A program made the position numbers and the translations under genes. The notes under the pieces were generated by a model that was given only the letters and a program-made list of their open reading frames with translations, was not told where the DNA came from and searched no databases. This document shows positions 15,528-23,539 of a DNA stretch of 64,000 nt, one piece after another; the stretch's first letter is position 1, and every line of letters starts with the position of its first letter. This DNA comes from Bailinhaonella thermotolerans (lineage in GTDB: Bacteria > Actinomycetota > Actinomycetes > Streptosporangiales > Streptosporangiaceae), in assembly GCF_003594875.1 (NCBI RefSeq), contig NZ_QZEY01000003.1:558001-622000 (forward strand). Direction: 5' to 3'.

Positions 15528-16307
15528 ATGGTCTTACTGGAAATGGACGTCTCACTGCCGAAGGACGTCTCCGACGCAAGGGACGCCTCGGCGGCGAGGA
15601 CCGCTGTCCCGCAGGCAGCTCCCGCCCCGAGGGCCACAGCCCCGCAGGAAGGAGCGCTGGTGCACGAGCGCGACCCCCGGACGGAGGCCGCCCAGGTCGA
15701 CTGGACGCCGCCTTCCTGGGAAGAGGTCGTCCGCAACCACTCCGCCCGCGTCTACCGGCTCGCCTACCGGCTCACCGGTAACGTCCACGACGCCGAGGAC
15801 CTCACGCAGGAGGTCTTCGTCCGCGTCTTCCGATCGCTGTCCAGCTACACACCGGGCACGTTCGAGGGCTGGCTGCACCGCATCACCACGAACCTGTTCC
15901 TGGACATGGCGCGCCGCCGCCAGCGGATCCGGTTCGAGGGGCTGGCCGAGGACGCGGCCGAACGGCTGAGCGGCCGGGAGCCGAGCCCGGCCCAGGCCTA
16001 CGACGACACGCACTTCGACGGGGATGTGCAGGCGGCGCTCGACGCGCTCGCGCCGGAGTTCCGCGCGGCCGTGGTGCTCTGTGACATCGAGGGCCTGTCG
16101 TACGAGGAGATCGCCGCCACCCTCGGCGTGAAGCTCGGCACCGTGCGCAGCCGCATCCACCGCGGCCGCGCCCAGTTGCGCGCGGCGCTGGAGCACCGCG
16201 CGCCCCGTTACGGCTCCGCCGGGAACGGCCAGACGGACTCCCCCCCGACTCCCGGGTCCGCGTCATCGTCCACGCTGGGGCAGGAACTTGGGGAGGCCAC
16301 GGAATGA
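15528..16307 (+). CDS. sigE: ECF RNA polymerase sigma factor SigE
   Basis: ATG 15528 gives 259 residues; ATG 15543 is an alternative, and the first 65 residues are poorly conserved extension. Region 2 ([20 protein letters not shown], then [11 protein letters not shown]) binds core polymerase and the -10 element; region 4 ([20 protein letters not shown], then [13 protein letters not shown]) recognises the -35. The gene overlaps the anti-sigma gene by four bases (ATGA) and heads sigE-rseA-rseB, followed by htrA and tatB. This is the mycobacterial SigE envelope-stress layout, which supports the SigE name over a generic ECF call. Confidence 0.9.
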   Translation: MVLLEMDVSLPKDVSDARDASAARTAVPQAAPAPRATAPQEGALVHERDPRTEAAQVDWTPPSWEEVVRNHSARVYRLAYRLTGNVHDAEDLTQEVFVRVFRSLSSYTPGTFEGWLHRITTNLFLDMARRRQRIRFEGLAEDAAERLSGREPSPAQAYDDTHFDGDVQAALDALAPEFRAAVVLCDIEGLSYEEIAATLGVKLGTVRSRIHRGRAQLRAALEHRAPRYGSAGNGQTDSPPTPGSASSSTLGQELGEATE

Positions 16308-16840
16308 GTCAGCACCTCGGAGAGCGCCTGTCCGCGCTGATCGACGGCGAGCTGGGGCACCAGGAGCGCGACCGCGCCCTCGGGCACCTGGCGGGCTGCG
16401 ATGAGTGCCGCGCCGAGGCCGACGAACTCCGCAAGCTCAAGAGCCGGTTGCGCGCGATGGAGCAGCCCGCGATCCCGGCCGACCTGACCATGTCGCTGCT
16501 GCGCATGGCCGAGCCGGGCGAGCCGCTGCCGCCGCGCCCCCGCCCGCTGCCCGGGGCCGCGCGTCCCGCGCGCACGAGCGGGCCACGCGACGGCCGGCCG
16601 TCGTCCGGGCCCGGCAGGCCCGGGAGGAAACGCGGGATCGCGCGATCGCGCGGCGTCAGGTACGCCGCGGTCGGGGTCGTCTCCGCGGCGGTCGCGCTCG
16701 GCACGCTGTTCGTCGTCGGCGGCATCGACACGCCGACGGTGACGCCGCCGGTCCAGGGCGTCTTCTACAACGACCACTTCGGCACCACCGGCAACAACGT
16801 CGTCCCGCTCCAGCCTGGAACCGTCAGGTCCACACCGTGA
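16304..16840 (+). CDS. rseA: anti-sigma-E factor RseA-like (zinc-finger) membrane protein
   Basis: The 178-residue protein starts at ATG 16304, overlapping sigE. The N-terminal anti-sigma domain has the zinc signature HLAGCDEC (H-x3-C-x2-C, about residues 28-35). A Pro/Arg linker is followed by one membrane helix ([19 protein letters not shown], about 126-145) and a short extracytoplasmic tail. It should hold SigE at the membrane and release it by proteolysis or redox change. The stop overlaps the next gene's start (GTGA), so sigE, rseA and the RseB-like gene are translationally coupled. Confidence 0.9.
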   Translation: MSQHLGERLSALIDGELGHQERDRALGHLAGCDECRAEADELRKLKSRLRAMEQPAIPADLTMSLLRMAEPGEPLPPRPRPLPGAARPARTSGPRDGRPSSGPGRPGRKRGIARSRGVRYAAVGVVSAAVALGTLFVVGGIDTPTVTPPVQGVFYNDHFGTTGNNVVPLQPGTVRSTP

Positions 16841-17916
16841 GAACCCCCGCCCCGGCCGCCGCCCACCGGCTGAGCCTGACGGCGGGAGTGGTCTCGGCGG
16901 TGGTCCTCCTGTGCCTGCTGGTGGCCTCGCCCGCCCACGCGCGGCCGCCGGTGGACCCGCACGAGAACGAGGACACGGCGCTGCCGCTGCTGCGTGACGC
17001 GGCGGCGGCGGCGCGGGCGCGGTCCTACTCCGGCGTGCAGTTCGTCACCACCTGGGGGCGCGGCCAGTCCAGCACCTCGCTGGTGGACATCAGCCACACT
17101 CCGGGCCAGGGCAGCGTGCTCACCCTCCCGGCCACGGGCAACCGGCCGGGCGGGCGCGTGCACACCGGATCGGGCGGCGGGACCGTGAACGGCGTCATGG
17201 CGGCGCCCAGCGAGGCCATGCTCGGCATCCTGGCGGTCAACTACCGGGTCGCCCAGGCGGGCTCGGGCACGGTCTGCGGCCGGGAGGCGCGCATCGTCGA
17301 GGTGCTGCGCACGAACGGCACCCCCGCCGCGCGCTTCTGGATCGACTCGGACAGCCACCTGGTCCTCCGCCGCGAGATCATCGACGCCCGCGGCCGCATC
17401 ACGCACGCGAGCGCGTTCATCGACCTGCGCGTGAACCCGCCGGGCCCGGCGTCCGCCACGGCCGCCGGGGCGAGCGCGCCCGGGCCGCTGCGCCCCGAGG
17501 CGCTGGAGAGCGTGCGCGCGCGCGGCTGGCGGTTCCCCGGCACGCTGCCGGGACGGCTGGAGCTGTTCCTGGCCAAGGACGGCTCCTCGGCCGAGGGGAG
17601 ATACCTCCACCTGGGGTATTCCGACGGCCTCTCGGTGGTCTCGGTGTTCGTCCAGCCCGGCAGTCTGGACACCGCCAAGCTGACCGGCTGGCGCGAGCAG
17701 CGCCAGGGCGGCCACTCGGTGTGGGTGCGGGACACACCGCAGCAGGAGACGGTCTGGGAGAGCGGCGGGCACGTCTACACTCTGCTCGCCGACGCGCCCG
17801 CCGACACCGTCGAGGGCGCGATCGGGGCCCTGCCGCACGTGGACCGGCCGAGCCTCTGGGACCGCCTCCGGCGGGGCCTGGAAAAGGTCGTTTCATGGGT
17901 GAATCCGTTCGGGTGA
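16837..17916 (+). CDS. exported MucB/RseB-like sigma-E regulatory protein
   Basis: GTG 16837 overlaps the rseA stop, giving 359 residues. A signal peptide (LTAGVVSAVVLLCLLVASPAHA) ends at AHA near residue 36. The mature part has the RseB two-domain pattern: an N-terminal LolA-like half (YSGVQFVTTWGRGQ, YRVAQAGSGTVCGREARIVE, ARFWIDSDSHLVLRREIID) and a C-terminal half (LHLGYSDGLSVVSVFVQPGS, VWESGGHVYTLLADAPADT). In E. coli, RseB protects RseA from proteolysis until it binds lipid or LPS signals. A lipid- or envelope-sensing brake on RseA is inferred here from the operon. Confidence 0.85.
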   Translation: MRTPAPAAAHRLSLTAGVVSAVVLLCLLVASPAHARPPVDPHENEDTALPLLRDAAAAARARSYSGVQFVTTWGRGQSSTSLVDISHTPGQGSVLTLPATGNRPGGRVHTGSGGGTVNGVMAAPSEAMLGILAVNYRVAQAGSGTVCGREARIVEVLRTNGTPAARFWIDSDSHLVLRREIIDARGRITHASAFIDLRVNPPGPASATAAGASAPGPLRPEALESVRARGWRFPGTLPGRLELFLAKDGSSAEGRYLHLGYSDGLSVVSVFVQPGSLDTAKLTGWREQRQGGHSVWVRDTPQQETVWESGGHVYTLLADAPADTVEGAIGALPHVDRPSLWDRLRRGLEKVVSWVNPFG

Positions 17917-18016
17917 CCACTTTTACGCCGCCCGTATGTTGATCACGGCAGTATGGGCATCGTTGAAGGTGCGCACGGTGTCGTGCGCGATCGCCTAGGG
18001 GCGGGAGAGAGATTCG

Positions 18017-19747
18017 ATGAGCGACGAGACGCGTGTGCCGCGGCCGGACGCGTCCCGAGGGACCGACGAGACCCAGACGGACCTGGCGCAGGAATCCCCG
18101 ACCGGCTCCGAGCACGCCGGCGCGGGGGACCGGCGCCCGGCCGGTGGCGCGGGCGCCGAGGGGGAGCGCCCCGCGGGTCTCGCGGACGAGCGGGCCGCGG
18201 GTTCCGAGGACGAGCGGACCGAGGCCGGGGCCGACCGGTCCGCGGCCGCGGCTGAGGCCGGGCGAACCGAGGCGGGGGCCGAGCGCGCCGGGGCTGAGGC
18301 CGAGCGGCCCACCGCGGCGTACGCCCGGCCCGACTTCCTGCCCAACGACACGCCTCCGCTGGGACACCAGCCGGGTCAGCCCGGCCGGTACGGCCAGCCC
18401 GGCCTGGTCACGGCCGAGCTGCCGCACGTGGCGCCGCCGCCGGCGGGCCCGGTAGCGGGTCCGGTTCCCCCGGGCTCCGGCGGCCCAGGCGTCCCGAGCG
18501 GTCCCGGCGGCCCCGGTGGCACGGCGCAGCCGGGCTGGGGCTGGGAGAACACCGGCGCGCCCGCCGCGGCGCAGCCGTACGGCATGGGCGGGCAGGGCGG
18601 GTGGCCGCCGCCGCCCGGCGACCGGCTGGGACCGGCGCGGGCCGAGCGGCGCGGGCCCTCGATGGGCACGCTGGTCGCGCTGGCGCTGCTTATCGCGCTG
18701 ATCGCGGGCACCGCGGGCGGCCTGGGCACCTACTGGGCGACCCGGGACGGGTCCGGCTCGAACTCCTCGTTCAAGCTGCCCGCCGCGCCGACCGGCACCA
18801 AGAGCCGGGCCCCGGAGAGCATCGCCGGGGTCGCGAGCAAGGTGCTGCCGAGCGTGGTGTCGCTGGACGTCACCGGGCGCGGCGAGGCCGGCAGCGGCTC
18901 GGGCTTCGTGATCCAGGGCGGGTACGTCGTCACGAACAACCACGTGGTCGCGCCCGCGGACCCGGGCGGCGAGATCAAGGTGCACTTCTCCAACGGGAAG
19001 TCCTCCAGCGCCCGCATCGTGGGGCGTGACCCCAAGTCCGACATCGCCGTGGTGAAGCCTGACGACACCTTCGGGGCCCCGGTCTCGACGCTGGGCAACT
19101 CCGACGACGTCGTGGTCGGCGACCCGGTCATCGCGATCGGCTCCCCGCTGGGCCTGTCCGGCACGGTCACGACCGGCATCGTCAGCGCGCTCAACCGCCC
19201 GGTCGAGGCCGGCGGCGAGCAGGGCGGCGAGACGGCGTACCTGAACGCGATCCAGACCGACGCGGCCATCAACCCCGGCAACTCGGGCGGGCCGCTGGTG
19301 GACGCCTCCGGGCGCGTCATCGGCGTCAACTCCGCGATCGCCTCGCTCGGGCGCAGCTCGCTCGGCGGCGGCCAGACCGGCAGCATCGGCCTGGGCTTCG
19401 CGATCCCCGTCAACCACGTCAGCCGGGTCGTCGAGCAGCTCGTCACCACGGGCAAGGCGAAGACCACCATCATCGGCGCGTCGCTCGACAGCCGGTACCA
19501 GGGCGGCGGCGCGCGCATCCTCCCCGAGAGCGTGGGCGGCACCCCTCCGATCGAGCCCGGCGGCCCGGCCGACAAGGCGGGCCTCAAGGCCGGCGACATC
19601 ATCTTGGAGTTCGACGGCAAGCCCGTCGAGAACGGCAACGCCCTCATCGTCGCGATCCGCAGCCGCAACCCCGGCGAGAAGGTGCAGATGCTGGTCCAGC
19701 GCGGCGGGAGCGAGCAGACGGTGACCGTCACACTCGGGGCCAAGTAG
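18017..19747 (+). CDS. htrA: HtrA/DegP-like trypsin-type serine protease with PDZ domain
   Basis: The 576-residue protein starts at ATG 18017. A long acidic, Pro/Gly-rich cytoplasmic region (1-215) precedes a membrane helix (VALALLIALIAGTAGGLGTY, about 217-236). The extracytoplasmic protease has the triad His309 (VTNNHVV), Asp342 (KSDIAVV) and Ser423 (NPGNSGGPL). A C-terminal PDZ domain (GPADKAGLKAGDIILEFDGK) follows. It starts 100 bp after the rseB-like gene, probably from its own promoter (TATGTT near 17935). In mycobacteria HtrA acts in the SigE regulon on envelope proteins and RseA turnover, and a similar feedback role is likely. Confidence 0.92.
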   Translation: MSDETRVPRPDASRGTDETQTDLAQESPTGSEHAGAGDRRPAGGAGAEGERPAGLADERAAGSEDERTEAGADRSAAAAEAGRTEAGAERAGAEAERPTAAYARPDFLPNDTPPLGHQPGQPGRYGQPGLVTAELPHVAPPPAGPVAGPVPPGSGGPGVPSGPGGPGGTAQPGWGWENTGAPAAAQPYGMGGQGGWPPPPGDRLGPARAERRGPSMGTLVALALLIALIAGTAGGLGTYWATRDGSGSNSSFKLPAAPTGTKSRAPESIAGVASKVLPSVVSLDVTGRGEAGSGSGFVIQGGYVVTNNHVVAPADPGGEIKVHFSNGKSSSARIVGRDPKSDIAVVKPDDTFGAPVSTLGNSDDVVVGDPVIAIGSPLGLSGTVTTGIVSALNRPVEAGGEQGGETAYLNAIQTDAAINPGNSGGPLVDASGRVIGVNSAIASLGRSSLGGGQTGSIGLGFAIPVNHVSRVVEQLVTTGKAKTTIIGASLDSRYQGGGARILPESVGGTPPIEPGGPADKAGLKAGDIILEFDGKPVENGNALIVAIRSRNPGEKVQMLVQRGGSEQTVTVTLGAK

Positions 19748-19800
19748 GGAAACGGGAGCTCAGACAGGTCTGATTGAGGACCGATCCCACTGCATTACTC

Positions 19801-19832
19801 TGAGAGGACGGGCCGCGAGGTCCGTCCTCTCA
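19801..19832. terminator. 11-bp perfect hairpin between htrA and tatB
   Basis: TGAGAGGACGG (19801-19811) is perfectly complementary to CCGTCCTCTCA (19822-19832) with a 10-nt loop. It sits 53 bp after the htrA stop and 20 bp before the tatB start. It could end the htrA transcript or act as a leader hairpin for tatB; no T-tract follows. Confidence 0.5.
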
Positions 19833-19852
19833 CGGCTGCTTAGGAGTTCAGG

Positions 19853-20215
19853 GTGTTCGGAATGGGCTGGGCTGAGGTGGCCGTTCTCGTGGTCATCGCC
19901 CTTCTCGTCTTCGGTCCCGAGAAACTGCCGAAGGTGGCCGCCCAGGCGGGCCGCCAGCTCCGGCAGATCCGCCGGATGGCCACGAGCGCCCGGGACGACC
20001 TGCGCGCCGGGCTGGGCCCGGAGTTCGCCGACTTCGACCCGGCCGACCTCAACCCCAAGCGCTTCGTCCGCAAGCACCTCCTGGAGGACGACGACCTGCG
20101 CGACCTTCGCGACATGCCGGACCTCTACGACCCGCCCCCCGCCGTGACCGCGGGCGGCGGCCACGAGGAACTGGCCTACGGCGAGGTCCCTCCCTACGAC
20201 CCCGAGGCCACCTGA
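19853..20215 (+). CDS. tatB: Sec-independent (Tat) translocase subunit TatB
   Basis: GTG 19853 after GGAG gives 120 residues. The N-terminal membrane helix and hinge (WAEVAVLVVIALLVFGPEKL) contains the TatA/B signature FGPEKLP, followed by an amphipathic helix (QAGRQLRQIRRMATSARDDL) and the TatB-type tail DLNPKRFVRKHLLEDDD. The tail motif and position next to htrA and sigE favour TatB over TatA. TatB pairs with TatC to receive twin-arginine precursors. The stop is only five bases from the convergent CoA-lyase stop. Confidence 0.92.
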   Translation: MFGMGWAEVAVLVVIALLVFGPEKLPKVAAQAGRQLRQIRRMATSARDDLRAGLGPEFADFDPADLNPKRFVRKHLLEDDDLRDLRDMPDLYDPPPAVTAGGGHEELAYGEVPPYDPEAT

Positions 20216-20220
20216 CGGTC

Positions 20221-21171
20221 TCAGGCGCCCGGGGTGAACGTCTTGGTGCGGGTGAGCCCGGCGGCACGGCCCTTGGCCGCGACGACCAGGGCCATCTTGC
20301 GGGAGGCCTCGTCGATCATCTCGTCGCCCAGCATGACCGCGCCCCGCCGTTCGACCTCGGTGGCGTGCTCGTAGGCGTCGAGGATCAGCTCGGCGTGGTC
20401 GTAGTCCTCCTGGCTGGGGGAGAAGACCTCGTTCGCGGCGTCGACCTGGCCCGGGTGCAGCACCCACTTGCCGTCGAAGCCCAGCGCCGCCGCGCGGCCC
20501 GCGACCCTGCGGTAGCCGTCCACGTCGCGGATCTGGAGGTACGGCCCGTCGATGGCCTGCAGGCCGTGCGCGCGGGCGGCCATCAGGATCCGCATGAGGA
20601 TGTAGTGGTAGGCGTCGCCCTCGGTGTATCCCGGCGGCTGCTCGCCCACGACCAGCGTGCGCATGTTGATCGACGCCATGAAGTCGGCCGGGCCGAACAC
20701 CAGCGTCTCCAGCCGGGGCGACGCCGCCGCGATCCGGTCCACCTCGACCAGGCCCCGGGCGTTCTCGATCTGGGCCTCGATGCCGATGCGGCCCGTCTCG
20801 TAGCCCATCGTGCGCTCGATCTGGGTGAGCAGCAGGTCCAGCCAGACCACCTGCTCGGCGGACTGCACCTTGGGCAGCATCACGCAGTCGAGCACGTCGC
20901 CCGCGCCCTCGACGACCTCGATCACGTCGCGGTAGGTCCACTTGGTGGTCAGGTCGTTCACGCGGACCACCCGGACCTTGCCCGTCCAGTCGCCCCCGCG
21001 CAGCGCGGCGACGACGTTCTCGCGGGCCTCCTCCTTGGCCAGCGGCGCGACGGAGTCCTCCAGGTCGAGGAACACCTCGTCGGCGGGCAGCCCCTGGGCC
21101 TTCTCCAGGAACCGCGGATTGCTGCCGGGCACGGCGAGGCAGGAACGGCGGGAACGCAGCGGGGCGGCCAT
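20221..21171 (-). CDS. HpcH/HpaI-family CoA-ester lyase (CitE/malyl-CoA lyase-like)
   Basis: ATG 21171 gives 316 residues (MAAPLRSRRSCLAVPGSN). The family pattern is complete: PGSNPRFLEKA, VFLDLEDSVAP, RVNDLTTKW, IGIEAQIENARG (metal-ligand Glu) and FGPADFMAS (metal-ligand Asp), then KWVLHPGQVD. Enzymes of this group cleave or form (methyl)malyl-CoA or citramalyl-CoA; the AQIENA and GPADF motifs are shared by malyl/methylmalyl-CoA lyases of the ethylmalonyl-CoA pathway and by related actinomycete lyases. The substrate cannot be settled here. MaoC and acyl-CoA dehydrogenase genes that could serve the same pathway lie 12-18 kb away. Confidence 0.87.
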   Translation of the reverse strand: MAAPLRSRRSCLAVPGSNPRFLEKAQGLPADEVFLDLEDSVAPLAKEEARENVVAALRGGDWTGKVRVVRVNDLTTKWTYRDVIEVVEGAGDVLDCVMLPKVQSAEQVVWLDLLLTQIERTMGYETGRIGIEAQIENARGLVEVDRIAAASPRLETLVFGPADFMASINMRTLVVGEQPPGYTEGDAYHYILMRILMAARAHGLQAIDGPYLQIRDVDGYRRVAGRAAALGFDGKWVLHPGQVDAANEVFSPSQEDYDHAELILDAYEHATEVERRGAVMLGDEMIDEASRKMALVVAAKGRAAGLTRTKTFTPGA

Positions 21172-21196
21172 CTCGGAGGTCCTTTCGGCGGGCTGT

Positions 21197-21273
21197 GGGC
21201 GAGGATCACATCGGGCGAGGATCACATCGGGCGTGGGTACTGCGGGCGTGGGTACTGCGGGCACGGGCTCTGC
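21197..21273. repeat. short tandem repeats upstream of the CoA-lyase gene
   Basis: GGGCGAGGATCACATC occurs twice in tandem (21197-21212, 21213-21228). GGGCGTGGGTACTGC then occurs twice (21229-21243, 21244-21258), with a third diverged unit to 21273. They lie 26 to 102 bp upstream of the leftward lyase gene, so they overlap its probable promoter region. Confidence 0.75.
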
Positions 21274-21483
21274 GGGCGGGGCTCGCCGCGGGCGAGGGCG
21301 CGGCGGCCGCGCGGGGCGGGCACGATCTGGAGACACGGTAACGGGCCGCCCGCCACGGGCCCATGCCGGGACTCCTCTGTCGGCTGGGCACAAATCACGG
21401 GCCGCCTTCTTGACGACCCCCGCATGCGCCTATGGCGTCCGCTATGCGAACAATGGGATAAATACGATCTCCAGGAGGCATCC

Positions 21484-22068
21484 ATGACCAGTCCGGCCGC
21501 CGCGACCGCGCGTCCCGCCGTACTCTCCGACCTGATCCCCGGCCGGGTCGCCCGGGACGTCGCGCTGGTGGCGGGCGCCGCGGTGCTCACCGGCATCGCC
21601 GCCCAGATCTCGATCCCGATCCCCGGCACGCCCGTCCCCGTCAGCATGCAGCCCTTCGCCGTGCTGCTCGCGGGCGCCGCGCTCGGGCCGGTCCGCGCGG
21701 CCGCCGGGATGCTGCTCTACCTCGCCGTGGGCATGGCGGGCATGCCCTGGTTCGCCGAGGGCGCCTCCGGGTGGGGCATGCCGACCTTCGGGTACATCCT
21801 CGGCTTCGCCGCCGCCGCGACCCTCGTCGGCGCGCTGGCCAAGCGCGGCTGGGACCGCTCGATCCTGGGCACGGTGGGCGCGATGGCGCTCGGCACCCTG
21901 GCCATCTACGCGCTCGGCGTGCCGTGGCTGATGGGCTCGACCGGCATGGACCTGGGCACCGCGCTGGCCAAGGGCGTCGTGCCGTTCCTCGTCGGCGACG
22001 CGCTCAAGATCGCGCTGGCCGCCGGGATCCTGCCCGCCGCCTGGTTCCTCACCAGCCGCCGCCCGTAG
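21484..22068 (+). CDS. bioY: biotin transporter S-component BioY
   Basis: ATG 21484 with AGGAGG eight bases upstream gives 194 residues. The BioY fold is clear: DVALVAGAAVLTGIAAQISI, PIPGTPVPVSMQPFAVLLAG, GMLLYLAVGMAGMPWFA, FGYILGFAAAATLVG and a final FLVGDALKIALAA, forming six membrane helices. BioY captures biotin alone or with ECF energising subunits; no ecfA or ecfT is adjacent. The spacer upstream turns AT-richer (ATGGGATAAATACGATC, about 21451-21467) and probably holds its promoter. I see no recognisable biotin repressor site. Confidence 0.9.
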   Translation: MTSPAAATARPAVLSDLIPGRVARDVALVAGAAVLTGIAAQISIPIPGTPVPVSMQPFAVLLAGAALGPVRAAAGMLLYLAVGMAGMPWFAEGASGWGMPTFGYILGFAAAATLVGALAKRGWDRSILGTVGAMALGTLAIYALGVPWLMGSTGMDLGTALAKGVVPFLVGDALKIALAAGILPAAWFLTSRRP

Positions 22069-22078
22069 TCTTCGGAGT

Positions 22079-22453
22079 GTGAACCCGGCACTCATCGAGG
22101 AAGCCGCCAAGAAGTCCGGGGTGATCTGGATCGCCCTGGACCGGCCCCGCATCGCCTGGCACGTCTGGCACGAGGGGGCGATCTACGTCGTCACGGGCGG
22201 CCGGGAACAGCACCTTCCCGGCCTGCCCGAGGCGACGTCCGTCCGCGTCATCCTCCCCAGCAAGGACTCCCGCGCCGCGCTGGGCGACGTGGAGGCCGAG
22301 GTGACCGTCATCCCTCCCGGCTCCGAGGAGTGGGAGACGATGGCCCCCCTCCTGGCCAAGAACCGCCTCAACGCCACCGACGCGGAGCACCAGCCCACCC
22401 GCTGGGCCGAAGAGTCACACCTGATCCGCCTGAAACCCCTCCCCGCCCCCTGA
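22079..22453 (+). CDS. conserved actinobacterial hypothetical protein
   Basis: The 124-residue protein starts at GTG 22079, ten bases after the bioY stop, and is probably cotranscribed. It is soluble with a small beta-barrel look: GVIWIALDRPRIAWHVWHEG, AIYVVTGGREQHLPGL, VRVILPSKDSRAALG, VTVIPPGSEEWETMAPLL, KRLNATDAEHQ-like region, then WAEESHLIRLKP. I recall this pattern as a conserved family in actinomycetes, superficially like flavin-reductase or PNPOx-type barrels, but I see no cofactor motif. No function assigned. Confidence 0.75.
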   Translation: MNPALIEEAAKKSGVIWIALDRPRIAWHVWHEGAIYVVTGGREQHLPGLPEATSVRVILPSKDSRAALGDVEAEVTVIPPGSEEWETMAPLLAKNRLNATDAEHQPTRWAEESHLIRLKPLPAP

Positions 22454-22523
22454 CCGCCCGGATAAGCCGCGAGACCACCGGGGCGAACGGGGAAAGCGGT
22501 GCCCGAAGGGGCGGGGATGTGGG

Positions 22524-23468
22524 TCAGTGGGTGGGGGCGGGTTCGGGGTGGGGGTCTTGGGCCGGGGCGGGGGCCGGTGCGGTGGCTCGCTGGGCCAGGG
22601 CGGCGCCTGTCAGGACCAGGAGGGCGCCGGCGATCTGGGTGGGGCTCAGGGTCTCGGCCAGGACGATCCAGGCGATCAGCGCGCCCATGATGGCTTCGAG
22701 GGTGGCGACGGTGGCGCCCACGGCGGCGGAGAGCAGGCGGAGCGCGGCGACGCCGGTGGCGAACGCGAGCACGGTGCTGATCAGGACCATCCAGGCGAGC
22801 GGGACGGCGGCGGGCGCGGTCAGGCCGGCGAAGGTCACCGGGTCGCCGAACGCCGTCCAGTCGATCTGCCACGGGCGGGAGATCGGCAGCAGGACCAGCG
22901 AGGCCCCGGCCAGGCCCCAGGCGATCAGGCCGAGCGGGTCCACGTCGTCCTGGACGCTGTCGCTGAGCAGGAAGTACCCGGCGGCGCAGGTGGCCGCGCC
23001 CAGCCCCAGGAGCACGCCGAGCGCGTCGAGCTGGAGGCCGTCCCAGACCTCGACCACGGCCGCGAGCCCGGCCATCGCGGTGATCGCGCCGATGACGGCG
23101 ACGCGCGGGAGGCGCACCCGGCGGACGAGCCGGACCCAGAGCAGCACGATCAGCGGCGAGGTGTACTCAAGGAGCAGCGCGATCCCGACGGGCAGCCGCG
23201 AGACCGCCGCGAAGTAGAACGCCTGCGGCCCGGCCACGGCGACCACGCTGTAGAGGGCGAAGAAGCGGCCGCGCCCGGCGGGCACCCGCAGGGCCTTCGG
23301 CCGCAGCACCGCCAGCCCGACGATCATGACCAGGCCGGCGGCGGCCAGCCGTACCCAGACCGCCTGGAGCGAGGTGACGCCGACGCCGGACAGGAGCTTG
23401 GCCATCGAGCCCGACGCGCCGAAGGCGCAGGCGGAGACGACGGCGAGGATCAGTCCCTTCAGCGGCAT
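22524..23468 (-). CDS. EamA/DMT-family transporter
   Basis: ATG 23468 gives 314 residues with ten predicted membrane helices in two EamA repeats (LILAVVSACAFGASGSMAKL at the start; AWMVLISTVLAFATGVAALR in the second half). The C-terminal tail is Pro/Ala-rich and cytosolic. DMT-superfamily members export metabolites, amino acids or drugs; the substrate is unknown. It follows the ECF41 sigma gene on the same strand after 71 bp that contain an 11-bp inverted repeat around a TATACT box. Confidence 0.85.
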   Translation of the reverse strand: MPLKGLILAVVSACAFGASGSMAKLLSGVGVTSLQAVWVRLAAAGLVMIVGLAVLRPKALRVPAGRGRFFALYSVVAVAGPQAFYFAAVSRLPVGIALLLEYTSPLIVLLWVRLVRRVRLPRVAVIGAITAMAGLAAVVEVWDGLQLDALGVLLGLGAATCAAGYFLLSDSVQDDVDPLGLIAWGLAGASLVLLPISRPWQIDWTAFGDPVTFAGLTAPAAVPLAWMVLISTVLAFATGVAALRLLSAAVGATVATLEAIMGALIAWIVLAETLSPTQIAGALLVLTGAALAQRATAPAPAPAQDPHPEPAPTH

Positions 23469-23494
23469 GGCGGTGGTCCCCGAGCTTCTCGACG

Positions 23495-23531
23495 TCAAAA
23501 CACCAGTATAGCGACTTTGATGGTGTTTTGA
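23495..23531 (-). promoter_or_regulatory. 11-bp inverted repeat flanking a -10-like box upstream of the EamA gene
   Basis: TCAAAACACCA (23495-23505) and TGGTGTTTTGA (23521-23531) are perfect inverted arms separated by 15 bp. On the minus strand a TATACT hexamer begins at 23510, overlapping the inner edge of one arm, so a protein bound to the palindrome would cover a promoter driving the EamA gene. The site is strikingly AT-rich for this genome. It could instead be a terminator of the sigma gene. Confidence 0.6.
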
Positions 23532-23539
23532 GGTTGAGG

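Noticed and set aside
21197-21273. Possible CRISPR array
   Set aside because: Only two copies of each unit, no spacers and no cas genes.
20365-21483. Long plus-strand frame running into bioY
   Set aside because: The part before 21484 reads as His/Val/Gly-rich antisense of the CoA-lyase gene; the AGGAGG and BioY homology begin at 21484.
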